From contig NC_133299.1 in assembly GCF_005239225.2 (NCBI RefSeq), forward strand, positions 4,716,967 through 4,780,966: a DNA stretch of 64,000 bases. Reading direction: 5' to 3'. The notes below the pieces were generated by a model that saw only the letters and a list, made by a program, of their open reading frames with translations, did not search any database and was not told the origin of the DNA. This document shows positions 1 through 12,600 of the stretch, piece after piece (position 1 is the first letter of the stretch; the number at the start of each line of letters is the position of its first letter). Origin of the DNA: Populus alba. Taxonomy: Eukaryota; Streptophyta; Magnoliopsida; Malpighiales; Salicaceae. The position numbers were made by a program, and so were the translations under genes.

Positions 1-840
1 AGAAATTTATCAGGAAAAAAGACTCAATGAGGATGAAATTGTAAAAAAAATAATTATCTCAAATAAAACAAATAGTAATAAAAATAATAAGAATTAAATT
101 TGAAAGATTAAAAACTTAAAGTGGGGTGAAATTGAAAAAAAAAAATCTCATTCTATAAATTGTTTAAAAACATTATTTCAAATATTGAATGATGAAATAA
201 AAAAAATTAATTTAAAGAATTAGCAAAAAAAAAAAAAACTAATATAGAATGGAAAATAAAAAGACTCGAGATAACCAGGGTCATTTTTAAGACCAATAAA
301 GAATTCTATGGAAAGTAAATAAATAAAAAGAATGTAACCAATCTCTAAATAAATAAATATTGAATGATGAAAATTAAAAAAAAAAAGCTTAAACAAAGGA
401 AAATAAAAATCGAGCAACTTGCACACGAACCTCTAAAACCTAATCTAATATCTAAAACACATAACCTATGAAATCCTAAATCTTGGTTTAATTAAAAAGC
501 TTAATTCTCAACCAATTTAATAATGAAAGATGAAATCATGAAAAAATATCAACTTAAAAAACTTACCAAGGTAAAAAACAAAGTACAATACAAAGATAGC
601 AGTTGAAATAATATAGATTAAATTTGAAAGATAAAAAAATTTTGAAGGAAGTGAAATTAAAAAAGAATTTTGATTTTATAGATTATTTAAAATAAAAAAA
701 TATTAATTAAAATGATAGAGACCAAATGTCAAGAAGAAAAAAATTATAGAGGTTAGTATGAAGTTTTAAAGGGGTTGACATGAAAATCAAAGTGGGGAAA
801 AAAAATGGTAGATAATATCAAAACCAGAGGTGTGTATGGC
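1..840. repeat. AT-rich TE-like sequence, truncated by window edge
   Basis: This stretch is built from units of the type 'gaggatgaaattg' followed by A-runs, 'aattatctcaaataaaac', and 'aagaattaaatttgaaag'. Closely similar units occur inside the Harbinger-like element at 59219-60157 (about 59430-59530 and 59610-59800). I infer it is the interior of a related non-autonomous element whose left end lies outside the window. No coding sequence is seen. The right limit is approximate. Confidence 0.4.
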
Positions 841-1599
841 GCATGCATTGCACCACATTAAAGATGTCAAAACCTTTCAAATATTGTCAAAAAAGATAAG
901 ATTTGGTGATCGGACAACACCATACGATCAACCCAAATAGTACGGGGACCGACCACTTGCCAGAACATGTTATGCATGTGCCATAAAGTTATTTTTAATA
1001 ATATTTAATATATGAACAATAATACCTCTAGATAATTTTGATATTGACAAAAAAAATATCATGGTAAAAGGATCAAAAAGCTTTGTAGGAGAGTTTAGTT
1101 GATTTTTATTTCAAGATAATAAAGTAATTTAATTATTTAAAAAAATGAAAAAGAACAAAAACATTTAGCCCCGGGAGTATAGCTTAGGAGTACTTTGTTC
1201 TTGGCGTGCTCTGCCAAGACTGTGTGATGAGGCCAGGTTATTGGATCCCAGGACGATGGACGGACGGTCTAGTCCATTGGCATAACCTGGATGAAAGATG
1301 GTCATGATTAACATAGATGGAATGATTTATATCTAACACAAACACTTAAACAAACTTTAAAAAATGCATCATTTGTTAAAAGCTTTATATATATATTGAA
1401 AAAATAGTATTTTTTATAAATTAACCAATAAAAAAAGAAAATCTCATAAACCGATATTTTTATGGATGGATCCCTTCTCCTTCTCGAGACCTATTTGTTA
1501 TTCTGAAAGAGAGAAAAAAGCCCAAACCATGAGGAACAAGAAGCCCAGCAGAGGCTTAAATTCCTCAGGCTGAACAGAACTCTGTTGATTCCCCTGCGC
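841..1599 (+). other. Upstream region of the BLUS1-like kinase gene
   Basis: Non-coding. It is more complex and less AT-rich than the flanks between about 840-970 and 1165-1310. It holds three inverted repeats between 1200 and 1290. No ORF of note is present on either strand. Confidence 0.5.
1200..1290. other. Cluster of inverted repeats (possible structured element)
   Basis: Three perfect inverted pairs lie within 91 bp. CTTGGC 1200-1205 pairs with GCCAAG 1213-1218. CCAGGTTAT 1233-1241 pairs with ATAACCTGG 1282-1290. Nested inside the latter, ATGGAC 1256-1261 pairs with GTCCAT 1272-1277. It sits about 310 bp upstream of the kinase TATA box. It could be a remnant of a TIR transposon, a structured RNA, or chance. 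Confidence 0.35.
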
Positions 1600-1607
1600 T
1601 ATAAAAA
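1600..1607 (+). promoter_or_regulatory. TATA box of the BLUS1-like kinase gene
   Basis: TATAAAAA at 1600-1607, followed by a CT-rich leader, predicts transcription starting near 1630-1640 and a leader of roughly 235 nt before the ATG at 1872. Confidence 0.6.
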
Positions 1608-1629
1608 GCAGTCTTGCATTTCTCATCCC

Positions 1630-1794
1630 ATGCATCCTCTCACTCTCATTTCTCAAAGATCACAATCACCCCGCTCTCTCTCCCTTTCGAACCTGAGACT
1701 TCGCCAGAAAACCACCCTGCAAATTACCTGCTTTCTTTCTTTTTCCAAAACAAACCATCCTCCTTATCAAGAAAACTTCCCTAACACTCCATAA
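1630..1794 (+). other. Possible upstream ORF in the kinase leader
   Basis: An ATG at 1630 opens 54 codons that end at 1794, 77 nt before the kinase start. It lies about where transcription should begin from the TATA box at 1600, so it may or may not be in the mRNA. The encoded peptide is Ser/Leu-rich and not recognised. If transcribed, it could lower translation of the kinase. Confidence 0.25.
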
Positions 1795-1871
1795 CCCTAT
1801 TCAAGAAACCAACAAATTCACTCGAATTAAACCCATTGAAGATCAAGATCGAACCACAATAAGCTTCATCC

Positions 1872-3452
1872 ATGGCAGATGAACTGGACCAAGAATCCGA
1901 AGCTCGACTTCAGTACCCAACAGACCCAACTGCATACAGACTCTTGGAAGAGATTGGCGGTACTGGTTCTAGCGCCACAGTTCACAAAGCAATATGTATC
2001 CACAACATCAGCAAGTCAACTTTCGTTGCAATCAGAATCTTTGATCTTGAGCAATATCCAGCCGATTTTGATGGTCTCAGACGTGAAACCAAAACCATGT
2101 TACTTCATTCACACCCTAACGTTCTTGCATCCCATCTTTCTTTTGCTGTTGATAGGTATCTTTGGGTGGTTATGCCTTACATGTCTGCTGGCTCTCTCCA
2201 GCCTATAATCTCTTCTCACTTCCCCGACGGACTACCAGAGCTAAGCATCGCAATAATTCTCAAAGAAACCCTCCAGGGATTGTGTTATATTCATGATCAA
2301 GGCCGTATACACACAGATATCAAGGCAGGCAACATTCTTATAGACACAGAAAATGGCAGCATAAAACTTGCAGATCGTGGCAAATCGGTCTCGATTTACG
2401 ACTTAAGAAGCGTTGTGGGATCATCCCCATTGTCCCCCTCATCAAGAATGAGGTTGACTGATGTTGCAGGGACCCCATATTGGATGGCACCAGAGGTTAT
2501 ACATGACTTAGATGCAGGTTATAGTCTCAAGGCTGATATATGGTCTTTTGGTATTACTGCATTGGAAATAGCCTATGGTCGACCTCCTTTCTCTGACCTT
2601 CCTCCATCGAAGTCTTTGATCATGAAGATAAATAAGAGGCTTGGGTTCTCTAATTATCATGAAGAGAAGCACAAGAAAGATTTCAAGAACAAGAAGTTCT
2701 CAAAAGAATTTAAAGATATGGTTGCTTCTTGTCTTGATCAAGACCCTTCAAAGAGACCTTCTGCTGATCAGCTTTTAGAGTATTCTTTCTTCAAGAACTG
2801 TAGAGGATTAGACTTTTTGATCAAGAAGGTTTTCGATGGGTTACCTAATGTTGAAGACACATTCAAAGAACTCAAGGCTTTACAAGGGACACCAAACCAG
2901 ATTACTGCTGGCACTGATGTTGAAGAAGAAGAAGAGCGTCCTGAATCAGTTGGTCCAAGTGAGAAGACTAGATGGATCAGTGGTTGGAAACTAAATGAGT
3001 ATGAATTCAATCTTGTCCCGGAATTCAGTAGTGATTCGGAAGATGATTCATTTGTGAAAATGGTTCGTTTTGGGGGTGAAACAATCATTCCGGACACGAA
3101 CATTGGGTTCAGTGTGGCGTCTATCGGGTCAAGTGACTTGGAGGGTTCAGTGGAGGATCATACTGGTGAAAACATGAGCGGAATAGAAGGAATCGTTGAG
3201 GACTTTAATCAAGAGCGGATAGTGTTAGAGGGTTTAATGGCATTAAAGAGGAGTTTGGATGAGCAGAGAAGGCAAGTAGCAAGCATAATTACTCTGTTGG
3301 GCGGGGAGGCTGATGGAGAGGAACAATTGGTGCAGAGGATTGAGAATCTGAAGAGGGAGCTGGACCTTGAGAAGGAAAAGAACCTGAAGTTGGAGATGGA
3401 ATTGGAAAATATTAAAATTGTGATTTCTGGTGCAAATAATGACGCTTCTTCT

Positions 3453-3483
<31 letters not shown>

Positions 3484-3506
3484 CAGCATTTGATGATATT
3501 GACTGA
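1872..3506 (+). CDS. BLUS1-like: BLUS1-like STE20/SPS1-type protein kinase, catalytically altered
   Basis: Single-exon gene, 544 aa. The ATG has good context (ccATGG). Order: glycine loop at residues 28-37; VAIR at 52-55, where kinases have VAIK; catalytic loop HTD at 147-149 instead of HRD; DRG at 168-170 instead of DFG; GTPYWMAPE at about 200-208; DIWSFG at about 222; coiled coil at about 480-515; and an acidic C-terminal tail coded by GAT repeats. The sequence closely follows Arabidopsis BLUS1, the phototropin substrate for blue-light stomatal opening, including a C-terminal RWISGW (Ser370). This resembles the RRISGW site phosphorylated by phototropins in BLUS1 (Ser348, from memory). The invariant Lys is Arg and HRD-Arg is Thr, so activity is probably weak or absent. 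The Mg-binding Asp and catalytic Asp remain. Family assignment is firm; lack of activity is inference. Confidence 0.9.
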
Positions 3507-4264
3507 TTAGAAGATGGGTATTTTGGTATGCCAAGCTTCTGGTTTCCTGTGCTATGAGAGAGATTTTTTCAACTTCTCTTTGGTTTTGTTTGTTCTGTTT
3601 TAGCAAACGTTAAAAACAAATTGCCTCTTCTGCCACTTTCTTATACAATATGATCTTTTGTTTTTAAAGTCTGATGCAGTGCTTTCATGAGTTGCATCCT
3701 GATGTTGGGTTCAGCCTCCGAGAGGAGCTAAATTCACATCAGGATGTGAAAAAAAATTGCGTTTTGTGTTAGTATTATCTTCGAGCAGATGCATTTATTT
3801 TGTGCTTTTGGTAGAAGTTGACGTAGAATTCAGCATAATATAAGAAAATTTCACACACATATATTTAGGGACTTGCCTTATCTCCATACAATTTATTAAT
3901 AAATGTTGCAGACACCATGGATTCCTCAGACTTGAATTTGGCCAAGATTAATACTTGGCAGTTTCATGGAGTTTCATGTCAATGATATCCAAATCGGATG
4001 GATATTTGTCTGATATGACTTGAATGGCTAGGTTATTTTAGATTAAAGAAAATAATTTTGGTTTGGATTTGAATAAAATTGAAAAATTAATATTTGTGGT
4101 TATAGTTTTATGTTATTCAATCAAAAACCCATATCGTGTCTATAATATTGTTTTTAATTTATTATTGAAATTATAGATAAATAATATATGGTGTTTTGTA
4201 CTTTATAATTCTTTTTATTTGAGTAATTGTATTTGTACAACTTAGACATATTTAGAAGTATAAT
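3507..4264. other. 3' region of the kinase gene and AT-rich spacer
   Basis: Non-coding. AATAAA at 3898-3903 is a possible polyadenylation signal, though far from the stop. Nothing else is recognised. Confidence 0.4.
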
Positions 4265-4420
4265 TAGTGGTTTTTTTTAAAAAATATTTTTATGTTGAAA
4301 TGTATTAAAATAATATTTTTTTTTATTTTTTAGAATTAGTACATTAAAACAATCTAAAATATATATAAAATAAAATTTTTGATAAAAAAATTTAAACTTT
4401 TTAAAATAAGTTAGGCCGCG
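4265..4420 (+). repeat. Dispersed AT-rich repeat family R1, copy 1
   Basis: Shares the order 'tgttgaaatgtattaaaataat', T-run, 'agtacattaaaacaatc' and 'aaatttaaac' with other copies in this window (for example 48953-49130). The family is a short AT-rich non-coding repeat, probably a non-autonomous element; its class is not determined. Confidence 0.45.
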
Positions 4421-5085
4421 TTTGATGTTTAATATAATTAATATCAAGTAAGCGTACAAGTACTTTATATGTTATTTTCTCTAAAAATATTAAAAATAAA
4501 ACAATATCATTAATTTTGGACTAATTAACTAGACAAAGAGTTTGCTGCCACATTAGAATTCTAATAACAAAAATGATGAAGGTATTTATTGATCCAATTT
4601 TATGAGTATAGGTAAACAAATAGAAAAAAAAAAATATCAATGCAGGTAATTAATAGAAAAAATCATGAAGTAAAGGTTCTCGAAACAAAAATGTAACCCA
4701 AGGTTGGGAAGGTACTCAAATTAGACCTAAAAAGGATTGATTTTTAATTTTTAGTATTTTCCTTGATAATTGTTTTTTTCTCTTTATTTTCCTAGCTATT
4801 TTTGAGTTTCCTTTTCTTTCCAAATTAGGTTAGTTAAATACTAATAATTCTTATTTTTTATTATTTATTGATTTTGTTTCCAATACCATTTAGAAAGTTC
4901 AGGCAGTTGCTGTCATTTATGATTTACTACTTGATATTGTTTTTATAGATTGGAATATGGCATAATGAGTCTGTTAATATTGATGTCATCTAATAATCCT
5001 TATTTCTGTAATAAATTAGTGAAGCACATACAATTCACATATTTTCTTTCTCGTTTTTTTCTTTTTATTTTAATGTCAAAAGACG

Positions 5086-5226
5086 AGGTGTAGTGTTTTT
5101 AATTTTAAAATATATTAAAATAATATTGTTTTTATTTTAAAAAATTTATTTTTAGTATTATTACATCAAAATAATACAAAAAAATAATAATTTATAACAA
5201 AAACAAAAATCAATAATTTTTAAAAT
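5086..5226 (+). repeat. Dispersed repeat family R1, copy 2
   Basis: Contains 'tatattaaaataatatt', a T-rich middle, and 'attacatcaaaataat', in the same order and orientation as copy 1. Confidence 0.45.
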
Positions 5227-8225
5227 TTGTTCCATTCCTTCCAGCTGGTTAATTTGAATATATTTAATAATGGGTTGGGCCAACGGTGTTTAAATAAGCT
5301 ATGTGATGGTTTTCATGTCATGTTATGGGCCCAAACTTGAGAAACCTAATGGAAATTCCTAAACACAATTTCAAAAGTGAAGGTCTTCCGAAAATAATTA
5401 ACTTTTTGTCAGATTTTAAACCGGTTTGGGAACATGACTAGAAAACAATATGGCGATTTTGAGGAGTGTATTTTAATTAATTAGTTTTTAAATTTATTTT
5501 TTAAAAATTATTAATTTAAGTTTTATAAATCTCATGATCACTTAAAACTTATATAGATACACTCAAATTAACCCAAACACCTATATTAATAATTAAAATA
5601 AAAAACAGAAAAGAAAAGAATATGAGTTGTTGAATAGAGTTAACTCCCAAGTCACCATGTAAAGCTATTTTATTTTGTTTTTCTTTTAAAAAGAAATTTT
5701 TTTGAAATTAACTGGATGAGATTCTATTAAATTAAATTATTTTATAATTTAATTTAATAGAACCAATCAAATTCATTGGATTAAAACCTTATTTTTTTTC
5801 AACTTAAAAAACCCTGTGTAGATCAACCTTTGAGTCGCATATTTCTCAAATCAATTTCCCAAACTGAGCTGTTCTAACAACTATTCCCATGATAATCCAT
5901 CCCATTAATATCCCTATGGTTCTGACAATTTTAGCTAAATAAATTACGGTTTCCATCCTTTGTTTGGTGGAAAACTGGATTATTGTGTAAGAATAATATC
6001 AACCAAGACAGAATTTGATAAGTGGCAATATGATCCAAAATAAATTATGGTTTTGACTTCCAGTCATTATTTGAATACTGGACGTAATGGCAACATAACA
6101 TCGAATGCCGCGACATGAATCGGTGACTTCTTATTTCAGCTTTTCATCCATCTGGGTTCACGGCAGACTCTCAGAAAATCAGGATATAGCATAAGATAGA
6201 AAAATATTGGGAAAATATAATATTTTTACTCAACCGCTAACGGAAACGTGGTTTTATTTTTTATTTTTAAAAAAAGCTAATAAAAATAGTGGTTGTGTTA
6301 AATAACTGCCGTTGTTATTAGCAAATGATAACAGTATTTCTTCAAACAAACTGCCAAGCACTCGTCTGGAAGAGTGTTCTGTTTCTTGTAACAACGGAGA
6401 AAAACTGGTTCTTGAAGATACTGAATTTTACCTCATACGTAGCTGGTTCAAAACACCGTCTTTGAGTCCTATTATCTGAGCAGGTGGTATTTATCTCTAA
6501 TTTATCAGCATTTCTGTCCTAATTTATCTCTAATTTATGGCACAGGTAAGGAAGGTTTCTGATTGCTAGATTAAAACCCATATGTAGTTCTTATCTGTCT
6601 CTGTTCTACTGGATTTCGGTTTAGATATAGTGTGTGCATTCACTTTTATTTATTTCTTGGGATTCCTGTTTCTTTCTGGCAAGCATACTGTTGTTTGTTA
6701 GCACATGAAAAAAAAGGACAGGGAAGGCTACTACAAGGGACATGTCTTGGCCTCCCACGGACCATATGCAGTAGAATCATAATTCCATGGCTGCAAATAA
6801 CTGTCAACAGAATCCACGGTGTTTATATTAAAATCACGCAATTCTGAAACGTGATTATATTAAAATCATGATTTAAAATAACCGTTTTTAAAAAAAATTA
6901 TATTATTTTTCCTAAACTTTTTCAAACTGTAATTCTTAAAAAAATATTCTTGGAAGCTAGACAGTGCCTAATCTGTAACTAAAAGTTTCCCAGTTCAGTT
7001 TCATAGAAAATATTAAAAAATTACAGGTCCTAAGTGAAGTTACAAACCTGTTAAATCCACCAAAAACTAAGTAGTGTTCAAGATCACTATCTATTTGAAA
7101 AATGTTCTCTGCTTTACTTAAGAACCTATTAGGCTAAATGAAAAGATAGATTAAAATAAAAACTCTAGAACACTAGGCAACATGAATCAATTGTAACATG
7201 CATAATTAATTTTTTTATACCGTGAAAAGTTGTATTAATTATGATGTTAATTATTTTTTTTTCCATGTCCGGATCAGTTTGTGCGCATCTCGACTTTTAT
7301 TAATTAACTTATTTTTGTTAATCATAATTACTTAATCTAGATTTTGTTAATTAGCTCACTTGATTACCCAGTGGTGGAGAGGTTCTAAGAATAGATGTAA
7401 CTAGCCAATAGGAATCTACATCCATTGTATTCTAAGGTTTTTTTTTTTTTTTTTTTTTTTGTTAATATACTTATTTTTGTTAATTTTAAATTTTCAATAT
7501 ACTAGACATAATATTGGCCATCTGCCTCTAGAAAGGAAAAGGAAAATTGAAGATAAAAAAGAAAAAGAAAAAAAAAGAGTACTATATTTTCAATTTTAGG
7601 CTTTGCACAGTTCGCGAAATGAGAAGATGAAATCCGGATTCTGTTGCAAGATTTTCACTTCAAAGCAGCACCATAATAATTAAAGAAAAAAAATAATACA
7701 ATCTACCACTAAAATATATACATAATCATATAAAAAAGAGAGGAAGAGTCCAATTGCATTTATGATGAGTTTGAATCCCGCAACCTAACATTCAATTTGT
7801 TTTCACTATATATAAAAAAGGCAAAGAATCAAATTAAACTAATTAATATTATACAGTAAAATCCATAAACCCTAAATATAATTTCCTCAGTGAAAATCTC
7901 AGAGCCTTCTAGAAACCCTAAAATCAGAAGAAAAAATTTAATAAATCAAAGTAAAAAAAATTGAGCTTAGCAAAGGCCTAATAATTAACATTTCTTGGTT
8001 TGGAGAAAAACTGAGTAGAAAAAACCGGTTAACTCGCATTTACAGAATAAAAATTCTAATGTTACTAAATTGCTGCCACTTTGATTATAGAAGGTCTTAA
8101 AGGATATTAACTTTTGTGAAGACTATATTATTATTATTATTATTGCTGCTGCTGATGCTAAATATAAAAAACAGGTTAATAGACACTTCCAAATTAATAA
8201 TTCAAATGTTGCTGGATCGCAGCCT
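5227..8225. other. AT-rich intergenic region
   Basis: No gene is supported on either strand. A 71-codon frame at 6632-6847 has no recognisable domain and no gene context. It holds a hairpin at 5722-5762 and a 22-nt T run at about 7439-7460. Confidence 0.5.
5722..5762. repeat. Perfect 18-bp hairpin
   Basis: The left arm 5722-5739 and right arm 5745-5762 are exact reverse complements around a 5-nt loop (5740-5744). Pairing continues imperfectly outward to about 5707 and 5785. The arms are AT-only apart from one G:C pair, so this is likely a fold-back MITE remnant or a simple-sequence effect. Confidence 0.5.
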
Positions 8226-8400
8226 CATTGAAGGGATGTTTGGAATTGCACTTTAATAGTATTTCTAAAAAGAATTAAAATTAATATTTTATATTCTAAA
8301 TTGTTTTGATGTTACAATGTAAAAAATAATTTTTAAAAAATTAAAAATATATATTATTTTAATATATTTTCAATTAAAAATTATTTTAAAAAATAATCTC
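8226..8400 (-). repeat. Dispersed repeat family R1, copy 3 (reverse)
   Basis: In reverse orientation it carries the family landmarks: 'ttgttttgatgttacaatgt', then 'tattattttaatatatttt'. Confidence 0.4.
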
Positions 8401-9277
8401 ACCATAATTCTTTCCACCTCCAGTAACTTTAGAATCCTTATGCTTATCTTGCTTCCTTTGCTTGCATGGAGAATGTTGTTACTGTAAATGTAGGAGGAGG
8501 GAAAGATATCATGATTAATTAGATTTTAATGAACCATTAATATTTTATTGGCAAAGAAACAAAACATCATTTTTATTTGAAGGGTAAACCAAATAAAATC
8601 ATAAATCATCAAATTTCAAACTTATAATTTAAAGTGTGATATTTTAACATTATTTTTATTTTTATTTGTTAATTATAATCCCAAATTAATGTGTGTGTTT
8701 TTAAAATATTGTTGTTATTTGTGTATTTTCAAGTTATTAATGAATAATTTGAAATTTTAAACAACATATTTATATGTTTTTTTGACGATATCCAGTCATG
8801 TTTATATAAACCAAGTATAAAAATACATAATATATAAAGTAAATTTAAAATTAATATGATTATTAGTAAAACCAATATTACAAAACTAGTAATAATAAAA
8901 ATAACTTTTAACTAGAAAAGTAACATAACATAACATAATTATACGCAACATAATAATATATTTAAGGTTATCTATGTCTCCTGCAAACGATGATTATGTG
9001 TTTTGATGGAAAATTAGATAATATTTTGAGTTATTTAGGGCTATTTTCTCTTAGATTTTTTTTCAGGTTCTAGAGTTTTTCTTTCTTTAAGGAGCGAATG
9101 TCATTAAAAATAAATAAATTATATTTATATATACATAGGAAGCACGATTCAGAATCATAATTTTTTTATAAAACCGCTATTATTGTTAAAGAACCATGTT
9201 TCAGAATAACCATTTTTATTTAATCTGTTTTTCTGATACCCATACTCTCTCTTTAACTGATGTAGAAGTTGAGATCC
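8401..9277. other. AT-rich spacer left of the copia element
   Basis: Non-coding. No gene, RNA or repeat with clear borders was recognised. Confidence 0.45.
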
Positions 9278-9650
9278 TGTTAAAGAACGAGGAGGAGGAT
9301 GTAATGTTGTTAAAAGAAAAAGGATGATTAGTAATCTTTTCCATTTTACTTTACAGCTACAATCAGTTATTTCATTTTACAGCTATAGGTAGTTATGCTT
9401 TCCTTTATTGTTATAACAAAATCTGTTACCCATGCTACTGTGCGTGGGCACAAATTCCTTCTGCATGGGAAAGGCTAATGAGTCAGCCTTGATACCTGTA
9501 TATATATTCCTTCTGCTTCTTCATTGTAAATTAACAAGACAATCAATATAGAAAGCTTGTACTGCAGATTAAGCAGCCAAAACATTTTGTTCTTTATTTC
9601 CTTTCTTTCTTTTTGGTTTTCAGCCTCTGTAACCTTCAGCATTTCTTTCA
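9278..9650 (+). repeat. 5' LTR of the copia element
   Basis: 373 bp, begins TGTTAAAG and ends TTTCTTTCA. It matches 14175-14542 with four substitutions and an extra 5 bp (TTTAC). It holds a TATATATAT stretch that may serve as its promoter. Confidence 0.95.
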
Positions 9651-9662
9651 TGGTATCAAAGC
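9651..9662 (+). promoter_or_regulatory. Primer-binding site (initiator tRNA-Met type)
   Basis: TGGTATCAAAGC directly follows the 5' LTR. It differs by one base from TGGTATCAGAGC, the sequence complementary to the 3' end of plant initiator tRNA-Met. Confidence 0.9.
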
Positions 9663-9681
9663 TTCGGTTCTTTAACTAAAA

Positions 9682-12600
9682 ATGGAAAAAGATGCTGAAA
9701 ACCAACAAATACCACCATTCACTACAAAATCAACCTCACGTTTCCATAACCTCTCTGACCCAAACAATCCATATCGACTTGATCATGGAGATACGTCAGT
9801 TCTTGGTTTGGTAACTGATCCCTTAACCACAGAAAACTATGTTACTTGGGCAAGAGCCATGAAGAGAGCCCTTAGAGCCAAGAACAAACTTGGTTTTGTT
9901 GATGGTAGTATCACAAAACCTTCAGACCCCAATGATCCCCTTCTAGAAGCGTGGGAAAGATGCAATGACATGATTGTTTCATGGATTCATAATTCTGTAA
10001 GTCCTTCAGTAAAGTCTTCTTTCATTCTTGTTGATAATGCCTATGAGATTTGGAATGAACTCTGTGGGAGACTTACCCAGCAAAATGGTCCACGAATATT
10101 TCAACTTAAAGGAGCTCTAGCCAACTTAAATCAGGGAAATGATTTAGTCAGTGTTTATTATGGGAAGCTTAAAACAATTTGGGATGAATTAACCTTACAT
10201 TGTCCCATGCCAGAGTGTTCCTGTGGACAGATGAAAATGTTGATTGATCGATACCAACAGGATTGTGTAATCCAGTTTCTCATGGGTCTAAACGATACAT
10301 ATTCTAATGTGAGAGATCAGATCATGTTGATGGATCCCATACCACAAGTCAGCAAAGTTTTTTCTCTTATTCAACAACAGGAGAAACAACACCAAATGTT
10401 ATCTCATACGTCTGCTCCTGAGTCAATGGCTTTTCTTGCCAAAAACACCTCCACAACCTTCAGGTCATTTAACAGACCCTACTGTCCACATTGCAAGATT
10501 CAAGGACATCTCTTAGAAGACTGTTTTAAGGCAGGAAATGCTACACCGCCTACTTGCAGCCATTGCCATATGAGTGGACATTTAGCAGAAAAATGTTACA
10601 AGTTGATAGGCTATCCTCTTGGTCATAAATTACATAACAAGGGAAGACGACCAAACATGTATACCAGACAATCCAACGTCACTATAGCTGAAGATCTACC
10701 TCAGACTCAAGTTGACAAGATGAATTTGATCTCACATCAGTATCAAAAAATATTGCAGTTGCTTCATGAAAAACAAAGTCCAGCTGCCACACCTTCTCCA
10801 ATGGCCAACTTTACGAGTCTACCATCAATGTCTGGTATCACAACTTGCTTCTCTACTTACTCTCACAAATCTTTTGATATCAATAATGTTCCTTGGATCA
10901 TAGACACAGGAGCTACAGATCATATGATCTGCAGCACCATATTTTTTACAGCAATAACAACTACTGTGTCCTATAATGTTAAACTTCCAAATGGCCAAGA
11001 AGTTCCAGTCACACACATAGGAACAATCAAACTCTCCACATTGATCACTCTTGAGAATGTTTTGTGTGTTCCTTCTTTTACTTTCAACCTTCTTTCGGCT
11101 CCAACATTAACCAGAAATGTTTCTTGTTGTTTTGTCTTCCTTTCCACTGCTTGTTTTCTGCAGGACCTCATGTCATGGATGACGATTGGATTGGGTGAAA
11201 TGAAGCATGATCTCTACCATCTTAAGCATGTTGAAGTATCTCCAGATGCCTTGATGTGCAAATTATCCAAGTATTTTGACAATCACCATCTGCATTCTGT
11301 TTATACCACATTAAACACTCATCCTTTTGATCTATGGCATTATCGCCTTGGCCATATCTCCAATTCCAGATTACAGTTAATTAAAGATCCTGTTGTAATC
11401 AAAACTCCACGTTCTACTATTAATACAGCTCCTTGTTCAATTTATCCATTGGCAAAACAGCATAGACTCCCCTTTAATCTTAGCCTGCATCAATCTTCTT
11501 CCAATTTTGAACTTATACATTGTGATCTATGGGGACCATGTTCTGTTGAAGCTTATGACGGGAGTAAATACTTCTTAACCATTGTTGATGACTTGTCTCG
11601 TAGTACCTGGGTCTATTTGCTCAGCCATAAGTCAGACACACGTAAATTTATAGAATCCTTTTGCAATCTTATTCACACTCAATTTGGAGCTAAAGTTAAG
11701 TATCTAAGAAGTGACAATGGGGCCGAATTCCACATGCAAGATTTTTTTCATACAAATGGCATCATTCACCAAAGAACCTGTGTAGAAACTCCCCAGCAAA
11801 ATGACATAGTTGAAAGAAAACATCAGCATATCTTAAATATCGCTAGAGCTCTTAGATTCCAAGATGGTTTACCTCTTGAGTTCTGGAATGATTGTGTCCT
11901 CACTGCCACATACATTATCAACCGTATTCCTACTCCTCTAATACACAATCAAACACCTTATGAGGCAGTTTTTCACACTAGTCCCACATATCACCACCTA
12001 CGGGTCTTTGGTTGCCTTTGCTTTGCAACTACTATAGGTCAGGGTAGAAAGAAATTTGATTCTCGGGCTAGAAAGTGTGTTTTTCTTGGTTATCCTTTTG
12101 GGGTCAAAGGCTATAAATTGATAGATTTGGAAACACGTGAAATTCTTTTATCTAGAGATGTGGTTTTTCACGAACAAATTTTTCCTTTCAACCTACCTAT
12201 TCCCAACTCTCTCCATTCTGATACTCTGCCTCTTCTTACTTCACCTCAGTTTTCTGTTCCTAGTTCTTTTTCCATTTTAGAACCTTTGCCAAATTCTATT
12301 CCTGACACTTCTCCTTCACCTTCCACTTCCACAAACTTATCTTCAACCCCAACTATTTCACCTGACTCACAATCCTTAGATATTGATTCCTCTTCACCTC
12401 CCATTTCACACACTTCTCCATCTCACCTTCTTGTTCGCAAATCTGATAGACCGAAACAGGCTCCCAAATACTTGCAGGATTTTCATTGTCAATTGGCTTC
12501 CTTCAATTCATCCAATCCAATCCAAGACACCACAACTGAGGCTCCTTCAGGTAATGCAGTTCCTTTGAGTAAATATCTTGCATACAGTAAATTCTCCTTA

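Noticed and set aside
4410..4430. TTAGGCCGCGTTTG as a Harbinger terminal repeat
   Set aside because: No partner end with matching TAA/TTA flank was found within several kb.
6632..6847. 71-codon plus-strand frame
   Set aside because: No domain, no promoter, no splice context, in an AT-rich spacer.
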